A stretch of DNA of 64,000 nucleotides. It comes from Treponema_B putidum (GTDB taxonomy: Bacteria; Spirochaetota; Spirochaetia; Treponematales; Treponemataceae). Of this stretch, positions 27,419-34,839 are shown piece after piece. The stretch lies in the NCBI RefSeq assembly GCF_007830595.1, contig NZ_VLLD01000008.1. One strand, 5' to 3'. Below the pieces are notes generated by a model. The model made no database searches, was not told where the DNA came from, and worked only from the letters and a program-made list of their open reading frames with translations. Position numbers and translations under genes: made by a program. The stretch's first letter is position 1, and each line of letters opens with the position of its first letter.

Positions 27419-27652
27419 TTAGCTTATAATTTTACCATCGGAATCAGTAAATTTTCCCATTAATATCATAATTAAATCAAATAAGATACCAAAGTAACCG
27501 AGTCCCATAGTTAAAGCATATAATATACCGGTAAAATACTTACCAACATAAAAACGGTGAATACCGAATATGCCTAAAAAAAGACAAAGTAATAACATTG
27601 TTCCCTTTTTTCGTGGTGATTGATTATTGTAATCATGTCCTGTAACTATCAT
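27419..27652 (-). CDS. TM2-domain protein
   Basis: A 77-residue protein with the TM2 signature: a first helix LLLCLFLGIFGIHRFYVGKY, with the conserved G-x-HRFYVG turn, and a second helix LYALTMGLGYFGILFDLIMIL. TM2 proteins are small two-helix membrane proteins of unclear role. Here it lies 36 bases from the polytopic gene and 21 bases from the bPH-type gene, so the three probably belong to one transcript. Confidence 0.88.
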   Translation of the reverse strand: MIVTGHDYNNQSPRKKGTMLLLCLFLGIFGIHRFYVGKYFTGILYALTMGLGYFGILFDLIMILMGKFTDSDGKIIS

Positions 27653-27673
27653 AAAGTCCCCCTATAGATATTA

Positions 27674-28765
27674 TTAATTTTCCACTTTCATTGCTAATGG
27701 AATAATATTTTGTAATAAATTATACAAAGCAATGGTTCCCTTTAATATTTGCTCTGTTTCCACTTCTGTTGTATTTATTGTTAATTTATTTGATGTAAAT
27801 TTTACTGTAGCATCAATAAATTTTATATCTGCTAAAGGAATACATTGTTTTAGCTTTCCTCCGCTACCGATATAGATATTTTTATTTGTCAATACAAATC
27901 CATTCTTACAATTTAATGTCCATGTATTGTCAAATATAAGGATAGCATTTTCACCTATACAATCTTTTGCATATGTTTTGACTGCTTTTGCAATCATGTC
28001 GGGCCTTTTATCAGCTAGATTAACATGTTTTTTAAAATCATCCATATTTTCACCAGCTTCGCTTATTGCTTGATAATAAAATGCTTCTATTTGTTTTTCT
28101 GAATCCTCGATCTCTACATTTTCTTGTATATTTGATTCTTCATAAGTTAATGATAGATTCTCAGATTTAAGTGATTCTATTGCTGCCTCACAAGTAAGTT
28201 TTTCAAACATATCCGCAATATCATCTGTATCTTTTTGGACAATCCCTGCCAGAGCTTTATAACATTCAGCTAGTTCAGAGCGTTGCATTAAAAAATATTT
28301 TTTTATTAGATACATGTTATATATATGTGCGGGGGTAATTGCCTCTTTAGCTATTAATTCTGTATACATATAAAGCATATATGTATAAATAATTGCCGCA
28401 CAATATCTATCATTAGTGATAGATACAATTCCACTGAAAAATGTTTTTGGATTAGTGTCTTTTATCTGTGAATAAGCATCATCTATTTGATCCTCAATGG
28501 AAAATAAAGAAATTTCTTCATCATATAATTGTGAAAGTGCATTAGCTATAGCTTTTTTGCCGCTTCGTTCCAACTCCATGTTATACGATACCATGAAAAC
28601 CATTGTTTTTAACATGTCTAGCCTATTAGATTCTTGCTGTGCAATTTCCTCTTGTTCAGCTTGATCTGCAGCATGTTTTTGCATAGCAGATGAGAAGGAA
28701 TTTATTACTCCATCAGCAATAGCATCTCCTAATCTTAATTTAAACATTTCAAAACCAATACCCAT
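27674..28765 (-). CDS. Helical protein with C-terminal PH-like domain, unknown
   Basis: The 363-residue product starts at 28765 (AGGAG, proper spacing; the longer frame to 28837 has no site). Residues 1-260 are mostly helical and Lys/Glu/Ala-rich without a signal peptide. The last 100 residues (AILIFDNTWTLNCKNGFVLTNKNIYIGSGGKLKQCIPLADIKFID) look like a bacterial PH domain: a beta strand, then a T-N-x-x-I pattern, then a basic loop. Bacterial PH domains often bind membranes or peptides. It sits upstream of a TM2 gene. The identification of the domain is pattern-based and moderate. Confidence 0.65.
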   Translation of the reverse strand: MGIGFEMFKLRLGDAIADGVINSFSSAMQKHAADQAEQEEIAQQESNRLDMLKTMVFMVSYNMELERSGKKAIANALSQLYDEEISLFSIEDQIDDAYSQIKDTNPKTFFSGIVSITNDRYCAAIIYTYMLYMYTELIAKEAITPAHIYNMYLIKKYFLMQRSELAECYKALAGIVQKDTDDIADMFEKLTCEAAIESLKSENLSLTYEESNIQENVEIEDSEKQIEAFYYQAISEAGENMDDFKKHVNLADKRPDMIAKAVKTYAKDCIGENAILIFDNTWTLNCKNGFVLTNKNIYIGSGGKLKQCIPLADIKFIDATVKFTSNKLTINTTEVETEQILKGTIALYNLLQNIIPLAMKVEN

Positions 28766-28969
28766 AATTACTCTCCTATAAAATGTATTTTTGATTGAAG
28801 TAACTTTATGATAGGTTTTAACCAACGCTTTTAACAAGCTGTTAGCTTATCAACCCGTATATTGTACTCCAATGCATAAAAACTAAAAAATGAAGTAAAG
28901 CCTGATTTGTTTGTCATAAAACTTTCGAATCAAGTTTTACTTCCACATTCAATAATCTGAATTTATGTA
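28766..28969. other. Intergenic stretch with one short inverted repeat
   Basis: About 200 bases. GAAGTAAA and TTTACTTC (around 28890-28950) form 8-base arms over a 36-base loop, too weak to call a terminator. No ORF with a ribosome site was found. Confidence 0.4.
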
Positions 28970-29176
28970 TCACATATTATTCAAAGTATTTTCAGCGTTT
29001 TTGATTAATCCGGTAAGAATATAATTTACTCCATGAATAAATTTACCGAATCCGCTTACCTTTCCTGCTTGCAAATTAGCTTCATATTTGTTATTTTCTA
29101 TTTCTTGTCGAGCTAATCTTTCCTGAGCACGGTCATTAAAATCATTTCTTCTTTCTTCAAATTCATCTCTTGTCAT
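28970..29176 (-). CDS. Small protein, 68 residues, unknown
   Basis: Starting at the ATG at 29176, nine bases after AGGGA, the frame encodes a charged, coiled N-terminal half (TRDEFEERRNDFNDRAQERLARQEIENNKYEANL) and a C-terminal half with a hydrophobic stretch (GKFIHGVNYILTGLIKNA). The longer frame from 29314 overlaps the gene upstream and is unlikely. It follows a 51-residue gene with a ten-base gap. No recognised family. Confidence 0.55.
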   Translation of the reverse strand: MTRDEFEERRNDFNDRAQERLARQEIENNKYEANLQAGKVSGFGKFIHGVNYILTGLIKNAENTLNNM

Positions 29177-29186
29177 GTCATATTCC

Positions 29187-29342
29187 CTATTTTTTGTGTA
29201 TACCGGTAACAGACTGGCACTGGCGATTTTTTGCTTTAAATTTTGCTTTAGCCTCAGAAATACTACCAGCTTGTATTGTACTTGCCGCTGTATGTGTTTT
29301 TCCTTTGGTATCAATCCATACTGTAATTACATAAGTATCCAT
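29187..29342 (-). CDS. Small protein, 51 residues, unknown
   Basis: ATG at 29342 lies nine bases after AAGGAG. The product begins MDTYVITVWIDTKGKTHTAA and continues STIQAGSISEAKAKFKAKNR, ending KK. It looks like a small beta-alpha protein; the opening strand and the later SISEAKAKF helix recall the N-terminal half of small single-domain proteins, but I name no family. It is the first gene of the minus-strand run that ends with the lipopeptide at 26422. Confidence 0.55.
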   Translation of the reverse strand: MDTYVITVWIDTKGKTHTAASTIQAGSISEAKAKFKAKNRQCQSVTGIHKK

Positions 29343-29852
29343 TGTTTAAATCTCCTTTTAATTTATCTTTCTATTTTCCCGCCCAACCCATAATCGAAAA
29401 GGTTCCGCACAGACGGATTTTGCAAAGAAAAGCCGGCTGTCATTTCGTACAGGTTGACCGTAAAAACCTAAGCTGCTAAACCGCCCTGCTAAATTGTAAA
29501 ACAAAAATCTTGATTTACTTTCAAATTTAATTTCAAGGCGGTAAGTATATAAAAAAACACACAAGACAAAATAACATAATTGTCTTATGCGTTTATTACA
29601 GAAGAGAAAAAAATAATGATATAAAAGATTTTGACTTAGTTTATAAACTGTGCCATTTTGACACACGGGGGGGGGTAAAATGGCACAGTATTTTATTTAT
29701 AAGACCGCTGCGGTTTTTTACCTTATCTAAAGTATTTGATGAGAATTTTTTTAAAAAATATAAATTTAAAAAATCTAGCATAAATTGACCTTAGCATAAA
29801 ATATCTATTCTGTCAATCACTGTAAATAAGTATTGTATAAATTAATTTTTAT
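29343..29852. other. 510-base intergenic region, no intact gene
   Basis: The region is AT-rich and holds no ORF with a convincing ribosome site. Its visible structures are a perfect inverted repeat at 29647-29689 around a G9 tract and a short ACCG-CTG-CGGT stem followed by six T at 29704-29717, which resembles a plus-strand terminator with no gene to serve. It may be a remnant of a deleted gene. Confidence 0.5.
29647..29689. repeat. Perfect 13-base inverted repeat around a G9 tract
   Basis: ACTGTGCCATTTT (29647-29659) and AAAATGGCACAGT (29677-29689), loop of 17 bases containing GGGGGGGGG. The arms are perfect, and the loop homopolymer could slip during replication. Confidence 0.8.
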
Positions 29853-30323
29853 TTATAAATCCTTCTGCATTATAATCTCATCGTCGTCTTTGTCGATTTC
29901 ATAAAAGCCGAAATTTTCATAGAGGTGTTTTGCTGCTATATCGCCTTCAACATAGCAAAGCTGAATACATGGGTATCTTTTTTCGGCTTCTATCATCGAA
30001 AGCCATTTTTGTAAAGCTGCTTTTCCTAAACCCTTTCCTTGACTTTTTTTATCTATCATAAATTGATCCATAATACAGACAATTTTGTTACCGTCAATCC
30101 AATCTCTCTGCATTATAAGACCTATGGGTTTATCCGAATGATATACGGCAAAAACCTTTGCATTTTCTTTTCTGTAAACAAAGGCTCTTGCAAGGATTGT
30201 AACATTTGAGGCTGCAAAATTTTTTTGTTCTTTTTTTACGGAAAGAGAATTGATTATTCTCCAATTATCGGGAGTAATCTCTTTAAATTCAATGTTATCG
30301 GGAGTAGGGTGGTTAGTTTTCAT
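29853..30323 (-). CDS. GNAT-family N-acetyltransferase
   Basis: A 156-residue protein with the acetyl-CoA loop QGKGLGKAAL (residues about 96-105), preceded by the substrate-facing strand (IDGNKIVCIMDQFMIDKKSQGKG) and followed by CYVEGDIAAKHLYENFGFYEIDKDDDE, as in polyamine or aminoglycoside-type GNATs. The substrate is unknown. The first 38 codons and the DNA just upstream are present a second time at 31220-31383 with one mismatch. Confidence 0.9.
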   Translation of the reverse strand: MKTNHPTPDNIEFKEITPDNWRIINSLSVKKEQKNFAASNVTILARAFVYRKENAKVFAVYHSDKPIGLIMQRDWIDGNKIVCIMDQFMIDKKSQGKGLGKAALQKWLSMIEAEKRYPCIQLCYVEGDIAAKHLYENFGFYEIDKDDDEIIMQKDL

Positions 30324-30368
30324 AAAAATATAATATAAAGTTTAGGTGTAAATTTCAATAGACCAATA
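30205..30368. repeat. 164-bp direct repeat, copy 1
   Basis: Positions 30205-30368 match 31220-31383 with one difference (C at 30299, A at 31314). Copy 1 holds the first 38 codons of the intact GNAT gene and, just upstream, the last codons of a methyltransferase tail (YYWSIEIYT on the minus strand). Confidence 0.9.
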
Positions 30369-30491
30369 GTACTGATATTTATAGGTTTTGCAGGTATGCG
30401 GGCAGTGGACTTAAAAATAAAAAATATTTATAATCTATATTAAAGAATTTCGATTCTTATTTTAAGAACGGAATTTTATTGAGAGGTAATT

Positions 30492-30752
30492 ATGAACTCT
30501 AAATTTTTTACGATTTTGGGATGGGTTGCAACCGCAACCGCTATGGCCATGTATGTTTCGTATATTCCGCAAATAAGTAATAATTTAAACGGAATGAAAG
30601 GAAATTGGCTTCAGCCCTTGGTTGCTGCAATAAACTGTACTCTTTGGGTAACATACGGGCTTATGAAAAAACCTAAACGGGACTGGCCCATTGCCTTTGC
30701 AAATTCACCCGGCATAGTTTTCGGTTTAGTTGCTTTTATTACCGCTCTGTAA
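30492..30752 (+). CDS. SemiSWEET sugar transporter
   Basis: An 86-residue membrane protein with three helices and the PQ motif YIPQI (residues 24-28) in the first, as in bacterial SemiSWEETs; the second helix carries a conserved NCTLWVTYG and the third NSPGIVFGLVAFI. SemiSWEETs dimerise to move sugars down their gradient. GAGAGG precedes the ATG. It lies between the two copies of the 164-bp repeat. Confidence 0.88.
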   Translation: MNSKFFTILGWVATATAMAMYVSYIPQISNNLNGMKGNWLQPLVAAINCTLWVTYGLMKKPKRDWPIAFANSPGIVFGLVAFITAL

Positions 30753-30822
30753 TACAATAACAAGAATTATACGGCTTGTGATTTTTGTTTAAAAATGATA
30801 GAATAACTCTTGGAGGTAACTT

Positions 30823-31219
30823 ATGGAAAATAAACGGATATTAAATAAAATACATATTAAAAATAAAGACTTGGATTTGATTAAAAATGCTGTTGCAGAG
30901 GCGGAAAAAAACTAATGGAGAAATAGCCTTGCCCCTTATTCCTCGAAGTGATTCTTATTCGTTTGTAGAATTGTTTGCTGCCGTCTGCTTAGCCTTTATT
31001 TCTTTTTTTGTTATGCTTTATTTCGGAAACGGTATTTGGAAATTACTCGAAACAAAACTTTGGTATCCTTCACCTAAGACTCTTACGGCCGTAATCGGGG
31101 CAGGTGTTTTCGTTGTAATGCTCCTTTTCTTTTTGCTGATAAATATTCCTGCTCTCGATAGATTAATAATTCCAAAAAAAATAAAGGAAGCAAGGGTATA
31201 TGCAAGAGCTTTAAAACAT
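30823..31219 (+). pseudogene. Truncated, frameshifted TPM-domain gene
   Basis: The frame opens with MENKRILNKIHIKNKDLDLI and runs to AEAEKN, then a stop: one A is gained and three bases lost relative to the intact paralogue at 59436 (AEAEKTTNGEIAL). The next frame carries on the homologous sequence (NGEIALPLIPRSDSYSFVEL to ARALKHF), where it meets the second copy of the 164-bp repeat at 31220. Promoter-proximal sequence upstream is also shared with the region before 59436. It cannot make a full-length protein. Confidence 0.88.
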
Positions 31220-31338
31220 TTTGAGGCTGCAAAATTTTTTTGTTCTTTTTTTACGGAAAGAGAATTGATTATTCTCCAATTATCGGGAGTAATCTCTTTA
31301 AATTCAATGTTATAGGGAGTAGGGTGGTTAGTTTTCAT
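31220..31338 (-). pseudogene. 5' fragment of a second GNAT gene
   Basis: Minus-strand codons from the ATG at 31338 (MKTNHPTPYNIEFKEITPDN...) repeat the first 38 codons of the GNAT gene at 30323, with Tyr for Asp at residue 9. The match stops at the codon after FAAS, where the broken TPM gene begins in the opposite direction. It is a leftover of the duplicated segment, not a gene. Confidence 0.85.
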
Positions 31339-31383
31339 AAAAATATAATATAAAGTTTAGGTGTAAATTTCAATAGACCAATA
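31220..31383. repeat. 164-bp direct repeat, copy 2
   Basis: Second copy of 30205-30368; it contains the 5' end of the GNAT sequence and the last nine codons of the intact methyltransferase. The 851 bases between the copies hold the SemiSWEET gene and the broken TPM gene. Confidence 0.9.
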
Positions 31384-31980
31384 ATATTTATTGGAAAAAT
31401 ATTTATAGGTTTTGTCTTTTAGTAAAATTTTAAATTCTTTTTCGGTATAAAAGTTTTTCATTATTTCATACTCGGTGCCGTCTTTAAGTTTTCGTATTTG
31501 ATAGGTATTGCCGTTTTTATCGGTTTTGGATATCGGAGTACTTTCTCCTTCCACAAAAAGGTTGTCCATAAAGAATATTAAAGAAGGCTTTTTAGTTTTT
31601 TCTATGAGAGTTTCGACAAGATTTAAAAATTCATGTTTTGTCAGATGACTTGCCAAAAAGCCTATAAATATGCCGTTGTATTCGTTATTAGGTTTATAGT
31701 TTCTATAATCCAAAATTGCAAATTCCGGCTTGCAGACTTTAAATATTTTTTGTTTTGCAAGTGTCAATACTTCCTTATTAATGTCGGTTGCAAATACGGT
31801 TTTTGCAGTTTCTGTTAATGTTTCCGTCCAAAATCCGGTTCCGCAGGCGAGTTCTAATACATTCCTGTTTTGGAAAAGTTCTTTAATATAATCTTGATAT
31901 TCAAGAATGCTTTTTTGTCTTTCCGGTTTTTTATATATATCTTCATATTCTTTTGCTCTTTTTTTGTAATATTCTATCAT
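31357..31980 (-). CDS. Class I SAM-dependent methyltransferase
   Basis: The 207-residue protein has motif I VLELACGTGFWTETL, an acidic end of strand 2 (VFATDINKEVL) and motif-IV-like GIFIGFLASH. Substrate unknown; the size and lack of an N-terminal extension are typical of small-molecule methyltransferases. It lies five bases after the Imm26-like gene. Its last codons are inside the 164-bp repeat, so its original downstream neighbour was probably the GNAT gene. Confidence 0.88.
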   Translation of the reverse strand: MIEYYKKRAKEYEDIYKKPERQKSILEYQDYIKELFQNRNVLELACGTGFWTETLTETAKTVFATDINKEVLTLAKQKIFKVCKPEFAILDYRNYKPNNEYNGIFIGFLASHLTKHEFLNLVETLIEKTKKPSLIFFMDNLFVEGESTPISKTDKNGNTYQIRKLKDGTEYEIMKNFYTEKEFKILLKDKTYKYFSNKYYWSIEIYT

Positions 31981-31985
31981 AGGTT

Positions 31986-33131
31986 TTACTTTTCCTTTGC
32001 GAGCTTTAAGTTTCCTTCATAATCAAGATCGCCGTCCAAACCGAAGGCTTTGAAAATTGCATTCTTATCTTTTTTGTTTGCCGGATTATTTAAGCTGCCG
32101 CCGGCTGCGGGATAAAATGGAGCATTGGATTTTGCTTTTATACATTCTTCCAATTTGTCTATCTCCAAGAAACAACCTATTAATTCCGCTCTGTAATTTT
32201 TATGATACCAATCTTCATCCTCGTATAGAGCATATTCTTTTAAAGACATTTCTTTATATATCAAGCCGTATTGAAGATAGGCAATATCTCTGTCCTGATA
32301 ATTTATACTCTCGCTTGTCGATATCGGAGCATCATTTAAGTCTTGATATGTAACTTTTCTGTTTCCGATAATTTTATATTCGCCGTAATAGATATTGTTA
32401 TCCATAAGGGGCTGTGCAGGGAGGGATAAGTTTTTTTCCAATTCGTCAAGATCAATGTTGATGCTGTCGCTTATTTTATGATAGACCTTTACAATTAAAG
32501 CCGTTCCCATCAAATTGTTAAGACCGTAGTTTTTATTCTTTTTAAATTCGGGTGTTTTTCTTAACTTAACAATATCGATTAAAATTTTACCGAAGCCGTA
32601 TTGCCGTCTTCCTATTTTAAAAGCAAAGATATCCCCTTCCTTATATTTTTGATGCTCTCTTTTTTCATTTTTAAAATTTTCCAAATCGGCTAAATCTTCT
32701 TTCGATGTTTCCTTTATCCATTTTTCAATCCAAGAATTGAGAGCCGAAACCTTGCTTTCTTCCAACCTTTCCGAATAATAGGTTTTTTGTGTGGTGTAGT
32801 TTCCTATGCAGACATATCTGCTTCCAAATGAAAAATATAAGCCTATTCCTCTAAATGATTGAGTTGCCGTAAAGTTTAATTTTTTCGGTTTTCCTTTTGC
32901 CGTTTTAGGAAGTACAATGGTTCTGTTTTCGGCAGTTTCAATATTAAGCTCGTTTTCTTTATAGTAAAAAGCCTCGCTTTCAGAATTCGATACCGATATT
33001 TCTTTTTTGATAATATTGCCGTCAAAGTAATAGAGGGTGCCTTTTATATCCATTACTTCCCAGTGATCCTCAATCGGATTTAAACCTAGATATTTTCTTT
33101 GCTCGTTGGTTAAAATAAATCTTTTATTCAT
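31986..33131 (-). CDS. Imm26-like immunity-domain protein
   Basis: The 381-residue protein contains, near residues 160-185, the Imm26 motif KEGDIFAFKIGRRQYGFGKIL, typical of immunity proteins that protect against polymorphic toxins. It lies inside a longer frame with an N-terminal half of unknown type (FRGIGLYFSFGSRYVCIG) and a C-terminal half with YGLIYKEM. AGGAGG precedes the ATG. No toxin gene lies next to it. Some members are named immunity 26/phosphotriesterase HocA-like, a name without functional support here. Confidence 0.6.
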   Translation of the reverse strand: MNKRFILTNEQRKYLGLNPIEDHWEVMDIKGTLYYFDGNIIKKEISVSNSESEAFYYKENELNIETAENRTIVLPKTAKGKPKKLNFTATQSFRGIGLYFSFGSRYVCIGNYTTQKTYYSERLEESKVSALNSWIEKWIKETSKEDLADLENFKNEKREHQKYKEGDIFAFKIGRRQYGFGKILIDIVKLRKTPEFKKNKNYGLNNLMGTALIVKVYHKISDSINIDLDELEKNLSLPAQPLMDNNIYYGEYKIIGNRKVTYQDLNDAPISTSESINYQDRDIAYLQYGLIYKEMSLKEYALYEDEDWYHKNYRAELIGCFLEIDKLEECIKAKSNAPFYPAAGGSLNNPANKKDKNAIFKAFGLDGDLDYEGNLKLAKEK

Positions 33132-33157
33132 ATTTTTCCTCCTCAGCCGGCAAAACT

Positions 33158-33325
33158 TTATATAACCAGTCTTTCCAAATATGAAAATATTTTAGAAACG
33201 GCTTGCTTGTTCTCTTCGGTCATATTCATAGCTCTGTCTATCTCGCTTGCAATAAGCTCCGATTTTTGATTGATCTCATTCATATTACAGCTTATGCTTT
33301 TAGAAATGTCTACAAGCCTAGTCAT
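33158..33325 (-). pseudogene. Remnant of a methyl-accepting chemotaxis protein C-terminus
   Basis: A 55-residue frame (ATG at 33325, overlapping the MATE stop region) reads like the last heptads of a chemoreceptor signalling domain: SISCNMNEINQKSELIASEI then DRAMNMTEENKQAVSKIFSY and LERLVI. The E-I-x-x-A-M-x-x-x-x-x-E-N-K spacing recalls Treponema receptors. No receptor body is near, so I read it as a fragment. A small genuine gene is the alternative. Confidence 0.45.
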
Positions 33326-33326
33326 T

Positions 33327-34694
33327 TCAATTTTTTTGCCATTTTGTTATGCCCGATCTCAAAAGTCTGAATTCCCGTATTATCAAAATAGATATGGGTA
33401 TTGCACTTAATATTTCAATGAGAAATGTACCATAATAAATCCCTGCGATACCGGTAAATACAGGAAGGATTAACATTACCGGAATGTAAAACACGATTTG
33501 CTGTAAAATCCCCAATATTGAGCTGATTTTTCCTTTGTTGACGGCAGGAAAAAAAGCTAGGGCAAAGAAGACTAGGGGCATAACCGGAAGGAGAGCCATG
33601 TAAATCCTAAAATAGGAAATATTGTGAATGCTTAAGTGCGGATTTTTCATCATCAAGGAAACCGATGTTTGAGGGAAGATAAGTATTAAAATCCATAATG
33701 GAGCTATCAAAACAAGGGCTGCAAATACAAATCTCTTAAAGGCTGAAATAAGACGTTCCGTTTTATCTGCTCCGAAATTTATTCCTATTATGGGAGAGAG
33801 GGCAATCATGAAGCCTCCTATCGTCTGTAGTATAAATGAAAAGATGCGGGTAATGATTCCGTAAAAGGCAATGTCATCCTGTGAACCGTAGTGGTTTAAT
33901 ACATTTAAAACTAAAAGCATTTGAATAGTTCCCATAAACTGCATTATAAAACTCGCCAATCCCATCGAAATAATCTTAGATATAATTTCTCCGTCCATTC
34001 TGATTGTAAATACTGAAACCGGAGAATCAGGATTCTTTTTTGCAAAATAAACGGTACTGATGATAGCTTGTACCGCCATACCGATATTTGTTCCTATGGC
34101 GGCACCTTTTATGCCGAAATTAAAAATCACCATGAGTGTATAATTTGCACATCCATTTACAATCAGGCTTATCCCCATAATTGCCGCTGCGGTTTTCATT
34201 TTTCCTTCGGAACGGATGAGGTTATTAAGAGCAATGGCATATATCCAAATCGGAGTGCCCCATAAAATGGTGCGGTAGTATTCTCCTCCATGTATTAGGG
34301 CATTGCCTCTTCCGCCCATTAAAAAAAGAGTTTGCTCCGAAAAAAGAAATCCTAAAGTCATTACGATTACACTTATTATAAGTGTCAAAAAATTGACATT
34401 GCCTAAAATCTTTTTTTGAATATTTTTATCTTCCGCACCGATTGCAATACTTAACAAAGTCCCGGCCCCCGAGCCTATGAGAATACCTAAACCTATTATC
34501 GTTATGATTGGAGGCAGGGCTACCGAGATACCCGCAAAAGCTCCTTCTTCGGCAAAATGTCCGACAAAGATTCCGTCCAGTACATTGTTTGCTCCCAGTA
34601 AAATCATTGCAATGACGGCAGGCCATGAAAGATCAAAAATAACCTTCCATAAGTTTCCGTTTAAAATAAATTCTTTTTGCTTTTCATTTTCCAT
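33327..34694 (-). CDS. MATE-family multidrug/organic cation exporter
   Basis: A 455-residue inner-membrane protein with about 12 helices and MATE landmarks: the N-terminal SWPAVIAMILLGANNVLDGIFVGHF, the internal repeat with GAAIGTNIGMAVQAIIS, and a second half starting with RMDGEIISKIISMGLASFIMQFMGTIQM. MATE proteins exchange drugs for Na+ or H+. It diverges from the ABC pair at 34840 with promoters in between. Confidence 0.93.
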   Translation of the reverse strand: MENEKQKEFILNGNLWKVIFDLSWPAVIAMILLGANNVLDGIFVGHFAEEGAFAGISVALPPIITIIGLGILIGSGAGTLLSIAIGAEDKNIQKKILGNVNFLTLIISVIVMTLGFLFSEQTLFLMGGRGNALIHGGEYYRTILWGTPIWIYAIALNNLIRSEGKMKTAAAIMGISLIVNGCANYTLMVIFNFGIKGAAIGTNIGMAVQAIISTVYFAKKNPDSPVSVFTIRMDGEIISKIISMGLASFIMQFMGTIQMLLVLNVLNHYGSQDDIAFYGIITRIFSFILQTIGGFMIALSPIIGINFGADKTERLISAFKRFVFAALVLIAPLWILILIFPQTSVSLMMKNPHLSIHNISYFRIYMALLPVMPLVFFALAFFPAVNKGKISSILGILQQIVFYIPVMLILPVFTGIAGIYYGTFLIEILSAIPISILIIREFRLLRSGITKWQKN

Positions 34695-34739
34695 ATTGTA
34701 AAAATTCCTAAATCATATAATGCGGAATTTAGCTGTCTT

Positions 34740-34745
34740 TGTCAA
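34740..34745 (-). promoter_or_regulatory. -35 box of a promoter for the MATE gene
   Basis: TTGACA on the minus strand at 34745-34740, with CATTAT 17 bases or TTATAT 19 bases downstream as candidate -10 boxes. Confidence 0.45.
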
Positions 34746-34772
34746 TAGTTTTTTCTATTCTCAAATCAATTC

Positions 34773-34801
34773 TTGACAATAGTCAGGTAAGCTGTTATAA
34801 T
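34773..34801 (+). promoter_or_regulatory. Consensus sigma70 promoter of the plus-strand ABC pair
   Basis: Perfect TTGACA (34773-34778), 17-base spacer, perfect TATAAT (34796-34801). A leader of about 33 bases with AAAGGAGG leads to the TTG start at 34840. Confidence 0.88.
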
Positions 34802-34839
34802 TCTAAATGTTAGCTTATGCTTACGAAAGGAGGCCTTAA

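Noticed and set aside
29358..29666. 102-residue minus frame in the intergenic region
   Set aside because: No ribosome site, no recognisable domains, and it crosses the G9 hairpin; treated as chance.
30887..31315. 142-residue frame as a gene
   Set aside because: It is the frameshifted body of the broken TPM gene joined to the repeated GNAT segment read backwards.
31018..31338. 106-residue minus frame as a GNAT gene
   Set aside because: Only its first 38 codons are GNAT; the rest is antisense to the TPM pseudogene.
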